Below the pieces are notes generated by a model. That model made no database searches. It was not told the origin of the DNA and was given only the letters and a program-made list of their open reading frames with translations. DNA of 64,000 nt. Source: Arthrospiribacter ruber. Lineage in GTDB: Bacteria; Bacteroidota; Bacteroidia; Cytophagales; Cyclobacteriaceae. Shown here piece by piece: positions 1-8,084 of this stretch (its first letter is position 1; each line of letters opens with the position of its first letter). The position numbers were made by a program, and so were the translations under genes. The stretch is from contig NZ_RPHB01000006.1 in assembly GCF_019343195.1 (NCBI RefSeq), positions 1 to 64,000 of the forward strand, written 5' to 3'.

Positions 1-727
<727 letters not shown>

Positions 728-942
728 AAAGTTTGTTTTGCCCCATGTACCATCCTTATCAGTGGACACAGAGCCAGTCTCTATCAACCCAAAAGCTGTT
801 CCCGGCCTATCTGTATTCTTTATTATTCTCTGTCACAACATTTCAATGAACTTAACGCATTACTTTCTCAAATGCATCCGCGGTCTTTCTATTGAAAACC
901 CTTTCTTCTTATTTCCCTCAACTCTTTAGCTGATTGGGTTTG
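728..942 (-). other. rRNA operon leader
   Basis: This is the region between the proximal rRNA promoter (minus strand, -7 box 950-943) and the mature 16S 5' end. It should be transcribed as precursor leader and removed by processing. Short reading frames on the plus strand here run against the rRNA transcript, and I do not regard them as genes. I could not identify a boxA-like antitermination site with confidence. Confidence 0.6.
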
Positions 943-973
943 CAAAGGTAATTCAAAATTTTATTTTTCCAAA
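943..973 (-). promoter_or_regulatory. rRNA promoter P1 (Bacteroidota type)
   Basis: On the minus strand TTTG (973-970) is followed by exactly 19 bases and then TACCTTTG (950-943). This matches the Bacteroidota primary sigma consensus TTTG-N19-TAnnTTTG. Transcription should start near 935 and run into the 16S gene. The -33 TTTG sits inside one arm of the large inverted repeat 969-1005. Confidence 0.8.
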
Positions 974-1005
974 GAAGAAAAAAGAAAATATTTTTTCTTC
1001 TTTGG
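969..1005. repeat. 15-bp perfect inverted repeat between rRNA promoters
   Basis: CCAAAGAAGAAAAAA (969-983) and TTTTTTCTTCTTTGG (991-1005) are exact inverted copies around a 7-base spacer. The left arm contains the -33 TTTG of P1, and the repeat lies in the initial transcript from P2. It could be a protein site that covers P1 or an RNA hairpin in the P2 leader; the sequence does not decide. Confidence 0.85.
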
Positions 1006-1074
1006 CAACTACTTTCGCTTTATTTCAAAATTTTCTAGCAGTTGTTTTGCTAGCGTTCCATCGTTTTGGGAATG

Positions 1075-1105
1075 CAAAGGTGCAACTCTTTTTTTCATCT
1101 GCAAA
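1075..1105 (-). promoter_or_regulatory. rRNA promoter P2, upstream
   Basis: On the minus strand TTTG (1105-1102) is followed by 19 bases and CACCTTTG (1082-1075). That differs from TAnnTTTG by one base (C for T at the first position) and has the same core CCTTTG as P1. It is read as a second, distal rRNA promoter about 132 bp upstream of P1. Tandem promoters are usual for rRNA operons. Confidence 0.55.
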
Positions 1106-1166
1106 ACCTATTTTGAAAATAATCCTCAAAAATTGTTAAGTACATTGATAATCAACAGAAAAAATA

Positions 1167-2183
1167 TCAATACCTAAAAGCAGGCGTCCTTCTTTTGCTT
1201 TTTTGATAAAGCTGATCTATAAAAGAGTACCTCATTGAAACTTCATGGGCCCCGCCTGAATTTCTCCACCCAAGCCTCGACAGCGTGAAATCGTAGCTAT
1301 ATCCTATATCCAGTCCGCTCTGAAATGAAAAACCTACCAATCCTATAATGGCATCGTTATTTGGAAGGGCATTAAAAGAAGGTAAGCCCCTATACCAAAT
1401 CCCTAATACGATCGGCTCAAAATAAAGCTCTGAACCAATATCCAACTGATCAAATAAACCTTGCTTTTTATAATTAAAAGCAAAGGAAACTGTTCTTTCC
1501 TGCTGGGTATTGTTAAAATAGTCATTGATAAAGCCTGGCTTCAAGTTAAACCTCACCCCTCCATGTGCAGAATATTTTCTTGGCAAACCATCATAACCAT
1601 CCATTAAATAGGATAAATCAGGCTCTGTCAAGTGATGACTGGAAATACCCACCCAGAATTTATCATTGTAAAACAACAGGCCGGAATGTAAATCAAAAAA
1701 ACTGTTTTGCCTGTCGTCTATTATTCCGGAACCGGGAGAAGGCAAAATCACCCCTCTATCAATATCAAGCTGAGTCCCTAAAACCACCTCATCAAAAGCA
1801 GCTGCCCTTAATCCATAGCTGCCCTGCACACCGAAGTTTAGAAAGCTTTTCTCCCCAATCCGAAGCCTATACGTATACATAAGCCCGATTTCGTTATTCT
1901 GAAGATTGGAGAAAGACTCCCTGCTTCCATTTACAATCACACCTACCCCCGAATTGTAGTCTTCAAAAAAATGGTCAACATAAGCACTGTAAGCAATAAA
2001 ACTTTGATCAATAGAAGGCCATTGATTTCTGAAATTCAAACCCAGCCTGGTAATCTCCGCACTACCTGCAAATGCAGGATTCAAATACATAGACGCCGCA
2101 TAAAACTGAGAAAACTGTATATCCTGCGCTTTCAGCAGTGGCACGTACAATAGCATGATCAGCATCCAGAATATTTTCCTCAT
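1167..2183 (-). CDS. PorP/SprF family type IX secretion membrane protein
   Basis: This 338-residue protein belongs to the PorP/SprF family, outer membrane beta-barrels that work with the type IX secretion system. It has a signal peptide (cleavage near the AQ at about 19-20) followed by the family opening QFSQFYAASMYLNPAFAGS. The rest alternates short strands typical of a barrel, and it ends in an aromatic (FRY). Its start ATG overlaps the stop of the upstream cargo gene by four bases (ATGA), so the two are translationally coupled. In this family, SprF-like proteins serve one adjacent cargo carrying a type B (gliding-motility) C-terminal domain, and the neighbour has exactly that domain. The family call is firm; the pairing with the neighbour is inferred from the gene order. 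Confidence 0.93.
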   Translation of the reverse strand: MRKIFWMLIMLLYVPLLKAQDIQFSQFYAASMYLNPAFAGSAEITRLGLNFRNQWPSIDQSFIAYSAYVDHFFEDYNSGVGVIVNGSRESFSNLQNNEIGLMYTYRLRIGEKSFLNFGVQGSYGLRAAAFDEVVLGTQLDIDRGVILPSPGSGIIDDRQNSFFDLHSGLLFYNDKFWVGISSHHLTEPDLSYLMDGYDGLPRKYSAHGGVRFNLKPGFINDYFNNTQQERTVSFAFNYKKQGLFDQLDIGSELYFEPIVLGIWYRGLPSFNALPNNDAIIGLVGFSFQSGLDIGYSYDFTLSRLGWRNSGGAHEVSMRYSFIDQLYQKSKRRTPAFRY

Positions 2184-4543
2184 CTTATCAATTGAAATTT
2201 ACCTGTTTGCTCAAATACTTCCCCATCCACTGACAGCATCTTTACTTTGTATACATAACTGCCTCCAGGTGCCAATTCCCCTTTAAAACTTCCATCCCAA
2301 CCTTCAGTTTTTAAATCATTACTTTGGAAAACCATATTTCCCCAGAGATTGAAAACCAATAATTCCATTTCCACGATCCCTCTTACCTTTGGTCTAAAAT
2401 ACCTGTTTTCAAATTGGGTCGGTGTAAACCCTGTCGGAATCATCACCCTGTAGGAAAGGTCCAAAACCAAAGTAATCTCATCTGTAGTTGAACAGCCAAA
2501 TTCATCTATCGCGGTAACCTGAATCAAATACTCTCCCCTTTCACCAAAAACATGACCGGGAGTTAAACCTGAGGCAGTTGACCCATCCCCAAAATCCCAT
2601 TCTGATTCGACAATAGTCCGATTGGATTCAAAAGAAAAGCTTATCTCATCATCTATAAAAATATCCGCATCAGACGGCCTTGAAGGATCCATCAGTTGAT
2701 AAGAAATCGCTAACATCAATGGCTCCGTCACATAATTGACTACAAAATTTGAGGGAGGACCAAAACACTCAAGCCCTTTTCTCTTGGCCTCAAGGGTAAA
2801 CTCCCCGGGTGGCAAATCAACAGAATCAATCGCCTCCTCAATCCGAGTTTCCCCGTTAGGGCCAATTAATCTATAATCAAAAGAATCAGGATCAAAATCT
2901 TCCAAATAATCCAAAAGGTTAGGTGCTTCTTCCGGAAGGCAAGCTATTATTTCTTCCTGAATGGTAACTTCTGGAAGCTCAGGTATAGAGATCAAAATCT
3001 CCTCTGATACTACAAAACATTCATTTCTATTGGTATACCCTTCCACCTTGTAGGCTCCCGGCAATCCTGACTCATAAAAAGGCTCTTGAGTTTCTCTAAC
3101 AAAAACGTCATTCAAATACCATTTGAAACTCGAATAAAGGTCATCCCCGAACGCTTCCATTCTGACTGACTCCCCCTCACATATGGAGACTTCATTGGTC
3201 TCTGTATCAAAATCCTCAAACTTTATATTCACCGGATTAGGGGATTCCTGGATAAAAAGATTGAGAGCACTCCCATTGGACTGCCTACCATAAGTGTCTA
3301 TTATGGTATAATAAACTGTCAGGGTCTGGTCTATAAAATCTGCACTTGGAGTAAAAGTATAGCCAACCGCATTTCCATTTGCTCTCAATACTCCTTGCTC
3401 CAGCTCGAGTACATCAGACCGGCACCTACCTTGCAAACAAATGTCATCCAAGACAGCGTCAATCTCCTCCAATGATCTGTAAAATTGAAGGCACCTCACA
3501 GTAGAGTTTTCATTAGGCAGGTCAATGGCATCAGCTGGAATCTCAAAAAAATTGTCCTGTCCTGCGCATGTGGCCAAATCTTCAAATTCACGGGTTACAG
3601 GATTTTCCAAGCCTTCCTGATCCGCTACCTCTACGGTCAACTCCCCTATTTCGTGGATATTGACAATTGAGCCAGTTGAGGCCGCAAATCCTATTTTTAA
3701 ATTTTCTGGAGCAGATTGGGTATAGGGCTGGTTTGAAAATATCACTACTCTTCTGAGTCCCGCCCCATTGTTGATATCCATTTCAAGATTTAGTAAATAA
3801 CCATTCCCATTTGGATTGGGAAGTAATTCCAAATAAACCTTTCTATATCCCAGCTGATCAGGATTTGTGACACGTGGGGTGCCCTGTATCCCTGAGTTAA
3901 GGGCAAACATTTCATTCAATGGTAAAGAAATGGGAGTCTCCTCTACCGCAAGGGTTGTTTTGGCTACCAGAAAATTGTAGCCTGAAAACCCACTCCCACC
4001 AGTCCTAACCGCAATCGTGTTTGGGTAAGTAAGGTCTGTCGATAAGCCACCGTTTTTATTTTCCGAAGAATTTGAAAAATTGCCGAAAACATCAAAGCCT
4101 AAGCCGAAATAGGCTCCCGTAAGACCGGGAATTTCATTTCTTGGAGCATACCCCAAGGACCCTCCAAATCCTCCGGGAGCAAAATTTTGGGTTGCTGCAT
4201 CAAATAAAAAAACCGTCATCCCATCACCTCCAGTACCACCATAGATATACATTTCAAAAGTGGCCTTGATACCAAAATTAGAAGGGAATGGAATATCAAT
4301 GTATGCATACCCACTTTGATCTTGGTCTGCATCCGTCAATCGTAAGACCCCATCATCTATCCTAGCTGATCCCCCTGTGATAAATAATGGATTGGAATCG
4401 TCAGAAAAGTCCCCGCAAAAAGGAAAACCTGTTTGGGCAAATGAAAAAGATGCCATAAATAATAGGGTATAAAAAACAGCAAAAACAAAAGAGACCAGCT
4501 TTATACTTTTACTTTCAGCACTAAAATAAAATATATCCTTCAA
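2180..4543 (-). CDS. Secreted lectin/PKD protein with gliding-motility C-terminal domain
   Basis: This 787-residue protein is exported. After a signal peptide (about 1-36) comes an L-type lectin-like domain (about 40-310) with the GGTGGDGMTVFLFD core and paired aromatic strands. Next are repeat-like extracellular segments with a few cysteines (about 310-640), then a PKD domain with EWDFGDGS and the GxY sequence (about 645-705). The last 90 residues (from YRVMIPTGFTP) form a gliding-motility-associated C-terminal domain, the type B signal for type IX secretion. It is likely a surface or released adhesin that binds polysaccharide. It is the first gene of a two-gene operon with the PorP/SprF protein, overlapping it by four bases. 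The ligand cannot be read from the sequence. Confidence 0.88.
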   Translation of the reverse strand: MKDIFYFSAESKSIKLVSFVFAVFYTLLFMASFSFAQTGFPFCGDFSDDSNPLFITGGSARIDDGVLRLTDADQDQSGYAYIDIPFPSNFGIKATFEMYIYGGTGGDGMTVFLFDAATQNFAPGGFGGSLGYAPRNEIPGLTGAYFGLGFDVFGNFSNSSENKNGGLSTDLTYPNTIAVRTGGSGFSGYNFLVAKTTLAVEETPISLPLNEMFALNSGIQGTPRVTNPDQLGYRKVYLELLPNPNGNGYLLNLEMDINNGAGLRRVVIFSNQPYTQSAPENLKIGFAASTGSIVNIHEIGELTVEVADQEGLENPVTREFEDLATCAGQDNFFEIPADAIDLPNENSTVRCLQFYRSLEEIDAVLDDICLQGRCRSDVLELEQGVLRANGNAVGYTFTPSADFIDQTLTVYYTIIDTYGRQSNGSALNLFIQESPNPVNIKFEDFDTETNEVSICEGESVRMEAFGDDLYSSFKWYLNDVFVRETQEPFYESGLPGAYKVEGYTNRNECFVVSEEILISIPELPEVTIQEEIIACLPEEAPNLLDYLEDFDPDSFDYRLIGPNGETRIEEAIDSVDLPPGEFTLEAKRKGLECFGPPSNFVVNYVTEPLMLAISYQLMDPSRPSDADIFIDDEISFSFESNRTIVESEWDFGDGSTASGLTPGHVFGERGEYLIQVTAIDEFGCSTTDEITLVLDLSYRVMIPTGFTPTQFENRYFRPKVRGIVEMELLVFNLWGNMVFQSNDLKTEGWDGSFKGELAPGGSYVYKVKMLSVDGEVFEQTGKFQLIR

Positions 4544-4589
4544 AACCTAATTAAACTTTATGTATGCAAATTAGATCTTTTAGGTCAAA

Positions 4590-4621
4590 AAAAAAGCCTC
4601 CCGATTACAAGAGGCTTTTTT
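4590..4621. terminator. Bidirectional-looking terminator after purA
   Basis: AAAAAAGCCTC (4590-4600) pairs with GAGGCTTTTTT (4611-4621) around a 10-base loop. On the minus strand it follows the purA stop codon (4624) and is followed by a T run, so it ends the purA transcript. It also separates purA from the secretion cargo gene downstream. Confidence 0.9.
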
Positions 4622-4623
4622 CC

Positions 4624-5895
4624 TTATCTTAAAATTGTCTGTTTCCTATCAGGACCTACCGAAACCATCCTGATTGGGACTTCCAGTGCTTTTTCCAACA
4701 TGTCTACATAGTCCTTCAGCTCCTTTGGAAATCCATCATAGCTACTTATATCAGCCAAGGATTGGTTCCAGCCGGGTACGGTTTGATAAACAGGCTTCAC
4801 TTCTACTGAATCCAACTCATAGGTCAACCTGTCCACCATTGTTCCATCAGGCAATTCATAGTGCGTGCAGACTTTTATTTGTTCGAAAATATTGAGTACA
4901 TCAGCTTTCATCATAAACAACTGGGTCACTCCATTGATCATGATAGAGTACTTCAAAGCAGGCAGATCTATCCAACCACACCTTCTTGGTCTTCCAGTGG
5001 TGGAGCCAAATTCATTTCCTTCTTTTCTCATTGCTTCCCCATCTTCATCGAAAAGCTCCGTAGGGAAAGGACCACTACCTACTCTAGTACAGTACGCTTT
5101 AAAAATTCCGTAAACCTCTCCAATCCTGGATGGGGCCACTCCCAACCCTGTACATGCTCCTGGAGCCATTGTAGTGGAAGAGGTCACAAAAGGATAACTG
5201 CCAAAATCAATATCCAAAAGAGAACCCTGCGCGCCCTCAGCCAATACCCGCTGACCTTCTTTGAGGTACCTATTCACTTCGTACTCACTGTCCACAAGAT
5301 TGAGTGTCTTGAAGAATTCTACCGCATCAAAAAACGTAGCCTCCAGCTCTGCCAATTGGCTTAGGTCAAAATCGTAAAATGACAGTATGGTTTTGTGCTT
5401 ATCTACAAGACCTAGATATTTTTCCTTAAAATCAGGAGAGAGAATATCTCCTACCCTCAAAGCGACTCTTCCTATCTTATCCTGATAAGTCGGCCCTATA
5501 CCTTTTAGTGTAGATCCGATTTTTTTATCCCCTTTGGATTTTTCATAAGATGCGTCCAACAACTTATGGGTTGGAATGATAATGGTGGCCTTTTTTGAAA
5601 TAAAAAGGTTCTTTTTGAATGCTATATTGAACTTGTGAAGCCCTTCAATTTCCTTTTTGAGGATTACAGGGTCAAGCACTACCCCATTTCCAATAATATT
5701 GGTGATGTTTTCTCTAAAAATCCCGGATGGAATCTGATGAAGCACATGCTTGATCCCGTCAAATTCCAAAGTATGACCGGCATTGGGCCCTCCCTGAAAC
5801 CTGGCGACTACATCGTATTGCGGCGCTAGCACATCCACAACCTTACCTTTTCCTTCGTCGCCCCATTGCAGGCCCAAAAGCACATCCATTTTCAT
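4624..5895 (-). CDS. purA: Adenylosuccinate synthetase
   Basis: PurA joins IMP and aspartate with GTP to make adenylosuccinate, the first committed step to AMP. The protein is 423 residues, the normal length. The GTP-binding loop GDEGKGK lies at residues 12-18, with the catalytic Asp13. The NAGHT motif (about 39-43), the GSTLKGIGPTYQDK switch region and the C-terminal TTGRPRRCGW base-recognition segment are all present. It stands alone, with a terminator directly after it. Met1 and Met3 are both possible starts; I keep the first ATG. Confidence 0.98.
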   Translation of the reverse strand: MKMDVLLGLQWGDEGKGKVVDVLAPQYDVVARFQGGPNAGHTLEFDGIKHVLHQIPSGIFRENITNIIGNGVVLDPVILKKEIEGLHKFNIAFKKNLFISKKATIIIPTHKLLDASYEKSKGDKKIGSTLKGIGPTYQDKIGRVALRVGDILSPDFKEKYLGLVDKHKTILSFYDFDLSQLAELEATFFDAVEFFKTLNLVDSEYEVNRYLKEGQRVLAEGAQGSLLDIDFGSYPFVTSSTTMAPGACTGLGVAPSRIGEVYGIFKAYCTRVGSGPFPTELFDEDGEAMRKEGNEFGSTTGRPRRCGWIDLPALKYSIMINGVTQLFMMKADVLNIFEQIKVCTHYELPDGTMVDRLTYELDSVEVKPVYQTVPGWNQSLADISSYDGFPKELKDYVDMLEKALEVPIRMVSVGPDRKQTILR

Positions 5896-6029
5896 TGATT
5901 TATATTTAAAATGTCTTATTGATTTCTTTTAAGCCGTGAAATTTGGAATAAGGTTAAATAATTGCAAGGAAAACAGCTTATTTATTATAGAACCTATACA
6001 GAGAAGTATGAAAGGCTAATGCTATCCTT

Positions 6030-7205
6030 TCAAAAATCAACTTCCACAAAATAGTAATCCATATAATTTTCATTGTCCTGTTCTTTAGCTTTGAAAAATA
6101 GCCGGTCTCCTATGGCAAAAAATAATGTACTTAAATTAGGTTCCAATTCTGATAAACTAACTTCACCAATTTTATCCCATTCATTATTAAATACTTCTAA
6201 AAATAACTGTGGATCAGTCTTGTCTTCACCCAAAGTAGCACCTCTCACCAGCCTGCAAAAGCCTTTACCATTCGGCAGTTTTTCAAAGTTTCCAAATGCA
6301 ACATCTTTGTCCCATTCATCAATTAAATCCATAACGCGTTTAAAATCTTCAGGATCAATTAATTCAGTGTCCAAGTCAATTTTCTGAAAAGTCCTTTTCC
6401 TTAAAGGAAATAGTTCTGAAGCAAATTTTTTATTTCTTTCAGATTCCGTATTTAAATCAACAATTACAAACTCGTTACTGTAATTGTATGATAGAACTAA
6501 AATATCACCCTGAATAAAAATAAAAGGCATGTGGTTTTTTGAAACATTTTGAATTTCAACCTCATAGTTGTTAATCAATTCAAAGTTTGCCCACATTGGC
6601 ATTTCCTTAAAACTTTTTCCCTCCAAATCAAACTTGATCAGTTTAAAATCTTTTGACTTAAAATCCCGTGCAAAGAAAAATAAATTCTCACGGTTTTGGT
6701 CATAGCCTTTATAAAACCAATCTAAATAGTAAGAAACACCACCACTTGCTATGCTATAAAAAACATTATCTCTAAATAAGTCCGACTCTATCAACCTAAA
6801 GTTTTCAATATAGGAAGGACCATCTTTATCGATCATAACATTTTTGGCATTAAATAAAACAAGCCCCAAGGATGTATATACCAAGTTATTAATTCCTTCT
6901 GTACGTCTTGGACCATCCTTTTCTAAATAAAAACCCTCTTTTACTTTTAAAGTATCTCCCTCAAAATAAATAGTGTCCAAAGAATTTCTCAACATATTAT
7001 AGGATATCATTAAGCTTGAATCCAAGAAACTAGAATGTGGAAATGGATACTGGGAGCTCAGGTCTGTGTCAGCAAAATACACTGTTATTTTCGGGCTGAT
7101 ATCAACAAAAATTTCCTGCCCTGAAAATCGTTTTTCTTCGGAGCAGGAAATAAGGTGTGCTGCTAAAATTAAAAGAAGTGAATTTCTAAACCACTTATTT
7201 TTCAA
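6030..7205 (-). CDS. Lipoprotein of unknown function, possibly DUF4221-like
   Basis: This 391-residue protein has a lipoprotein signal ending in LISC (Cys21), so it is probably anchored in the envelope. The body is a run of short hydrophobic strands with repeated patterns (for example the YYLDWFYKGYDQ and FFIQGDILVLSYNYS regions), which suggests a beta-propeller. It resembles the DUF4221 lipoproteins common in Cyclobacteriaceae, but I cannot confirm the family. It starts one base after the STAS gene stop and probably belongs to the fur-STAS transcription unit. The local base composition is more AT-rich than its neighbours, which may mean weaker conservation or recent gain. No catalytic motif is visible. 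Confidence 0.7.
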   Translation of the reverse strand: MKNKWFRNSLLLILAAHLISCSEEKRFSGQEIFVDISPKITVYFADTDLSSQYPFPHSSFLDSSLMISYNMLRNSLDTIYFEGDTLKVKEGFYLEKDGPRRTEGINNLVYTSLGLVLFNAKNVMIDKDGPSYIENFRLIESDLFRDNVFYSIASGGVSYYLDWFYKGYDQNRENLFFFARDFKSKDFKLIKFDLEGKSFKEMPMWANFELINNYEVEIQNVSKNHMPFIFIQGDILVLSYNYSNEFVIVDLNTESERNKKFASELFPLRKRTFQKIDLDTELIDPEDFKRVMDLIDEWDKDVAFGNFEKLPNGKGFCRLVRGATLGEDKTDPQLFLEVFNNEWDKIGEVSLSELEPNLSTLFFAIGDRLFFKAKEQDNENYMDYYFVEVDF

Positions 7206-7206
7206 C

Positions 7207-7551
7207 TCAGCCTATTTTTTCTTTTGCCTCTGCTACTGTATCAAACACCGTAAAAATATTATTGAGCTTGGTGATGATCAAAAGCTTTTTTACATGGTCT
7301 GAAGGTGAAGTAAGGTACACTTCCCCTTCTACATTTCTCATTTTGGTCAGCATGGTGATCAAAAGACCGATTCCACTGGAACTGATGTACCTTACCTCAC
7401 TCAGGTCCACTACAAAATTCCTGACACCGTCATTGACTGCATCTGAAACCATTTCTACCAACTTAGGCCCTACTTCATCTCCAATAAGGTCCCCTTGGAT
7501 ATGTAAAAAATAAGCTTTTTCTTCTTTGTCTAATTGATAGGTCAGTTTCAT
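7207..7551 (-). CDS. STAS-domain anti-sigma factor antagonist
   Basis: This 114-residue protein is a single STAS domain of the SpoIIAA/RsbV type. The signature [17 protein letters not shown] (about 44-60) contains the serine that partner kinases phosphorylate in this family. It would take part in a partner-switching circuit with an anti-sigma factor or a phosphatase, but no such partner is encoded in this window. Its ATG overlaps the Fur-family stop codon by four bases (ATGA), so its translation is coupled to the regulator. The target is unknown. Confidence 0.93.
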   Translation of the reverse strand: MKLTYQLDKEEKAYFLHIQGDLIGDEVGPKLVEMVSDAVNDGVRNFVVDLSEVRYISSSGIGLLITMLTKMRNVEGEVYLTSPSDHVKKLLIITKLNNIFTVFDTVAEAKEKIG

Positions 7552-8015
7552 ACAGTAGGTCTATTTTCACATTGTTCTTTTTTACAATTGCCATACAAAA
7601 TCAGTGAATGGTGCAAGACTTGAAAGTTCAGAACTTCCCCCACCGTATTTTGTATGTTCTGCACTCTAGGATCGCAAAACTCCAAAACTTTATTACAATC
7701 AGTGCAGATAAGATGGTCATGCTGCTTGTAGCCATATGATTTCTCGAATTGTGCCAAGTTTTGGCCAAACTGATGCTTGGTCACCAAATCACATTCAACT
7801 AATAAATCTAAGGTATTGTAAACCGTAGCCCTACTGACCCGATAGTTTTTGTTTTTCATGCTGATATACAGCGACTCCACATCAAAATGTCCGGTTCTTC
7901 CATAGATTTCCTCCAGGATGGCGTATCGTTCAGGGGTTTTGCGTAGCTTTTTGTTTTCCAGATAGGCAGTGAATATTTTTTTTACCTCCTCAAAAACACT
8001 TTCATTTAAGGCCAT
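7548..8015 (-). CDS. Fur-family metal or peroxide responsive repressor
   Basis: This 155-residue protein belongs to the Fur family. Residues 1-80 form the winged helix with the recognition segment [11 protein letters not shown]. Residues 85-150 form the dimerisation domain. Two cysteine pairs, C104/C107 and C144/C149, make the structural zinc site, and His99, His101 and His43 are candidates for the sensing site. The sequence alone does not separate Fur, PerR and Zur types. A consensus promoter lies just upstream. It is the first gene of an operon with the STAS protein and the lipoprotein. Confidence 0.92.
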   Translation of the reverse strand: MALNESVFEEVKKIFTAYLENKKLRKTPERYAILEEIYGRTGHFDVESLYISMKNKNYRVSRATVYNTLDLLVECDLVTKHQFGQNLAQFEKSYGYKQHDHLICTDCNKVLEFCDPRVQNIQNTVGEVLNFQVLHHSLILYGNCKKEQCENRPTV

Positions 8016-8031
8016 GTAATGCTTTTTTTTT

Positions 8032-8066
8032 CAAATATAACTGATCTTATTTAGAAAAGATTCAAA
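8032..8066 (-). promoter_or_regulatory. Promoter of the fur-STAS operon
   Basis: On the minus strand TATATTTG (8039-8032) matches TAnnTTTG, and TTTG (8066-8063) lies 23 bases upstream, at the long end of the accepted spacing. The start codon of the Fur-family gene is 16 bases downstream of the -7 box, giving a short leader. Confidence 0.6.
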
Positions 8067-8084
8067 TAAAACCCAAAGCATGAA

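Noticed and set aside
4861-5364. 167-codon plus-strand frame opposite purA
   Set aside because: It lies entirely within the antisense of a strongly conserved gene and has no protein-like motif or signal.
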